Positions 63,667 to 64,000 of a stretch of DNA of 64,000 nucleotides are shown piece by piece; the stretch's first letter is position 1, and every line of letters starts with the position of its first letter. The position numbers and the translations under genes are program-made. The stretch covers positions 1 through 64,000 of the forward strand of contig NZ_BAABIA010000014.1 of the NCBI RefSeq assembly GCF_039542385.1, written 5' to 3'. The notes beneath the pieces were generated by a model, which did not search any database, had not been told where the DNA came from, and saw only the letters and a list, made by a program, of their open reading frames with translations. The DNA comes from Prosthecobacter algae (lineage in GTDB: Bacteria > Verrucomicrobiota > Verrucomicrobiia > Verrucomicrobiales > Verrucomicrobiaceae).

Positions 63667-64000
63667 ATGACCTTGAATCCGAAACTGACCCAACTGCTCA
63701 ATGAGCAGATCAACAACGAAATGTCCTCCAGCTACGTTTACCTCGCCATGGCGGCCTGGTTCGAGCAGACGCCCTACATGGGCTTTGCGAGCTGGATGTT
63801 CAATCAAAGCCGCGAGGAAACCATGCACGCGCTGAAGTTCTACCAGTATGTGGTGGACCGCGATGCCGTCGTCGTCCTTCAGCCCATCGCCCAGCCCAAG
63901 GCCACCTTCGAATCTCCGATCGATGTCTTTGAGCACAGCCTCAAGCAGGAGCAGCTCGTCACCCAGCAGATCAATGATCTCTATGACGTGGCCGAGCAGG
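63667..64000 (+). CDS. ftnA: Ferritin, truncated by the window edge
   Basis: The first 111 residues of a bacterial non-heme ferritin, a 24-mer iron-storage protein that oxidises Fe(II). Visible are LNEQINNEMSSSYVYLAMAAWFEQ (helix A with the ferroxidase Glu near residue 17), SREETMHALKFYQYVVDR (helix B with the ExxH pair) and the start of helix C (FEHSLKQEQLVTQQINDLYDVAE). The frame is open to the last base. About 55-60 residues should follow outside the window. It appears to have its own promoter after the polyamine-like cluster. Confidence 0.93.
   Translation, partial: MTLNPKLTQLLNEQINNEMSSSYVYLAMAAWFEQTPYMGFASWMFNQSREETMHALKFYQYVVDRDAVVVLQPIAQPKATFESPIDVFEHSLKQEQLVTQQINDLYDVAEQ

Overview
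The window looks like a chromosomal segment of a high-GC, Gram-negative member of the Verrucomicrobia (PVC group), perhaps near Prosthecobacter or Verrucomicrobium. The genus is inference. The evidence is a DUF1080 plus PVC-type dehydrogenase plus cytochrome c fusion, very large secreted proteins built from Ig-like, beta-helix and delta-60 modules, a CesT-type secretion chaperone, and many intergenic palindromic repeat families. No rRNA or tRNA gene was recognised.

Layout. 0.4-2.6 kb: exported amidase and redoxin (minus). 3-4 kb: gapA with a strong terminator. 4.6-7.5 kb: an MFS transporter, a 177-bp repeat array and a REP-associated (RAYT) transposase flanked by the same palindromes. 7.7-10.8 kb: lutA, lutB, lutC for lactate oxidation. 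11.3-12.9 kb: an AraC-type regulator and a PAP2 phosphatase, convergent. 13.6-18.1 kb: the 1502-aa DUF1080/PVC/LamG/cytochrome c protein. 18.4-19.3 kb: a small AT-rich orphan gene and a type III chaperone-like gene, divergent from a nucleotide-kinase-like protein (19.5-20.7 kb). 20.7-21.6 kb: a 341-bp repeat array. 21.7-37.5 kb: two giant secreted minus-strand proteins (3397 and about 1807 aa). 37.8-39.5 kb: tgt fused to a MnmC-like domain, followed by a low-GC segment with small orphan genes and a decayed IS5 transposase. 41.1-42.1 kb: a secreted protein of unknown function. 42.3-43.1 kb: a dense repeat region. 43.2-49.5 kb: an alpha-2-macroglobulin with thioester. 50-55.6 kb: an 1873-aa modular secreted protein. 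56.2-57.8 kb: an orphan pstB and an Ate-like aminoacyl transferase. 57.9-63.5 kb: a five-gene cluster (DUF4178, tiny secreted protein, DUF350, membrane spermidine synthase, Tat/lipoprotein flavin oxidase). 63.7 kb to the end: the start of a ferritin.

The two most interesting themes are (1) the 57.9-63.5 kb cluster, which reads as an envelope-located polyamine-like synthesis and oxidation system of unknown purpose, and (2) the dense ecology of at least eight repeat families. Those families include RAYT-associated REPs, an ITR-bearing MITE-like element, and a palindromic element whose loop is inverted in one of three copies between conserved flanks. All homology statements come from reading motifs and remembered families; no database search was run.
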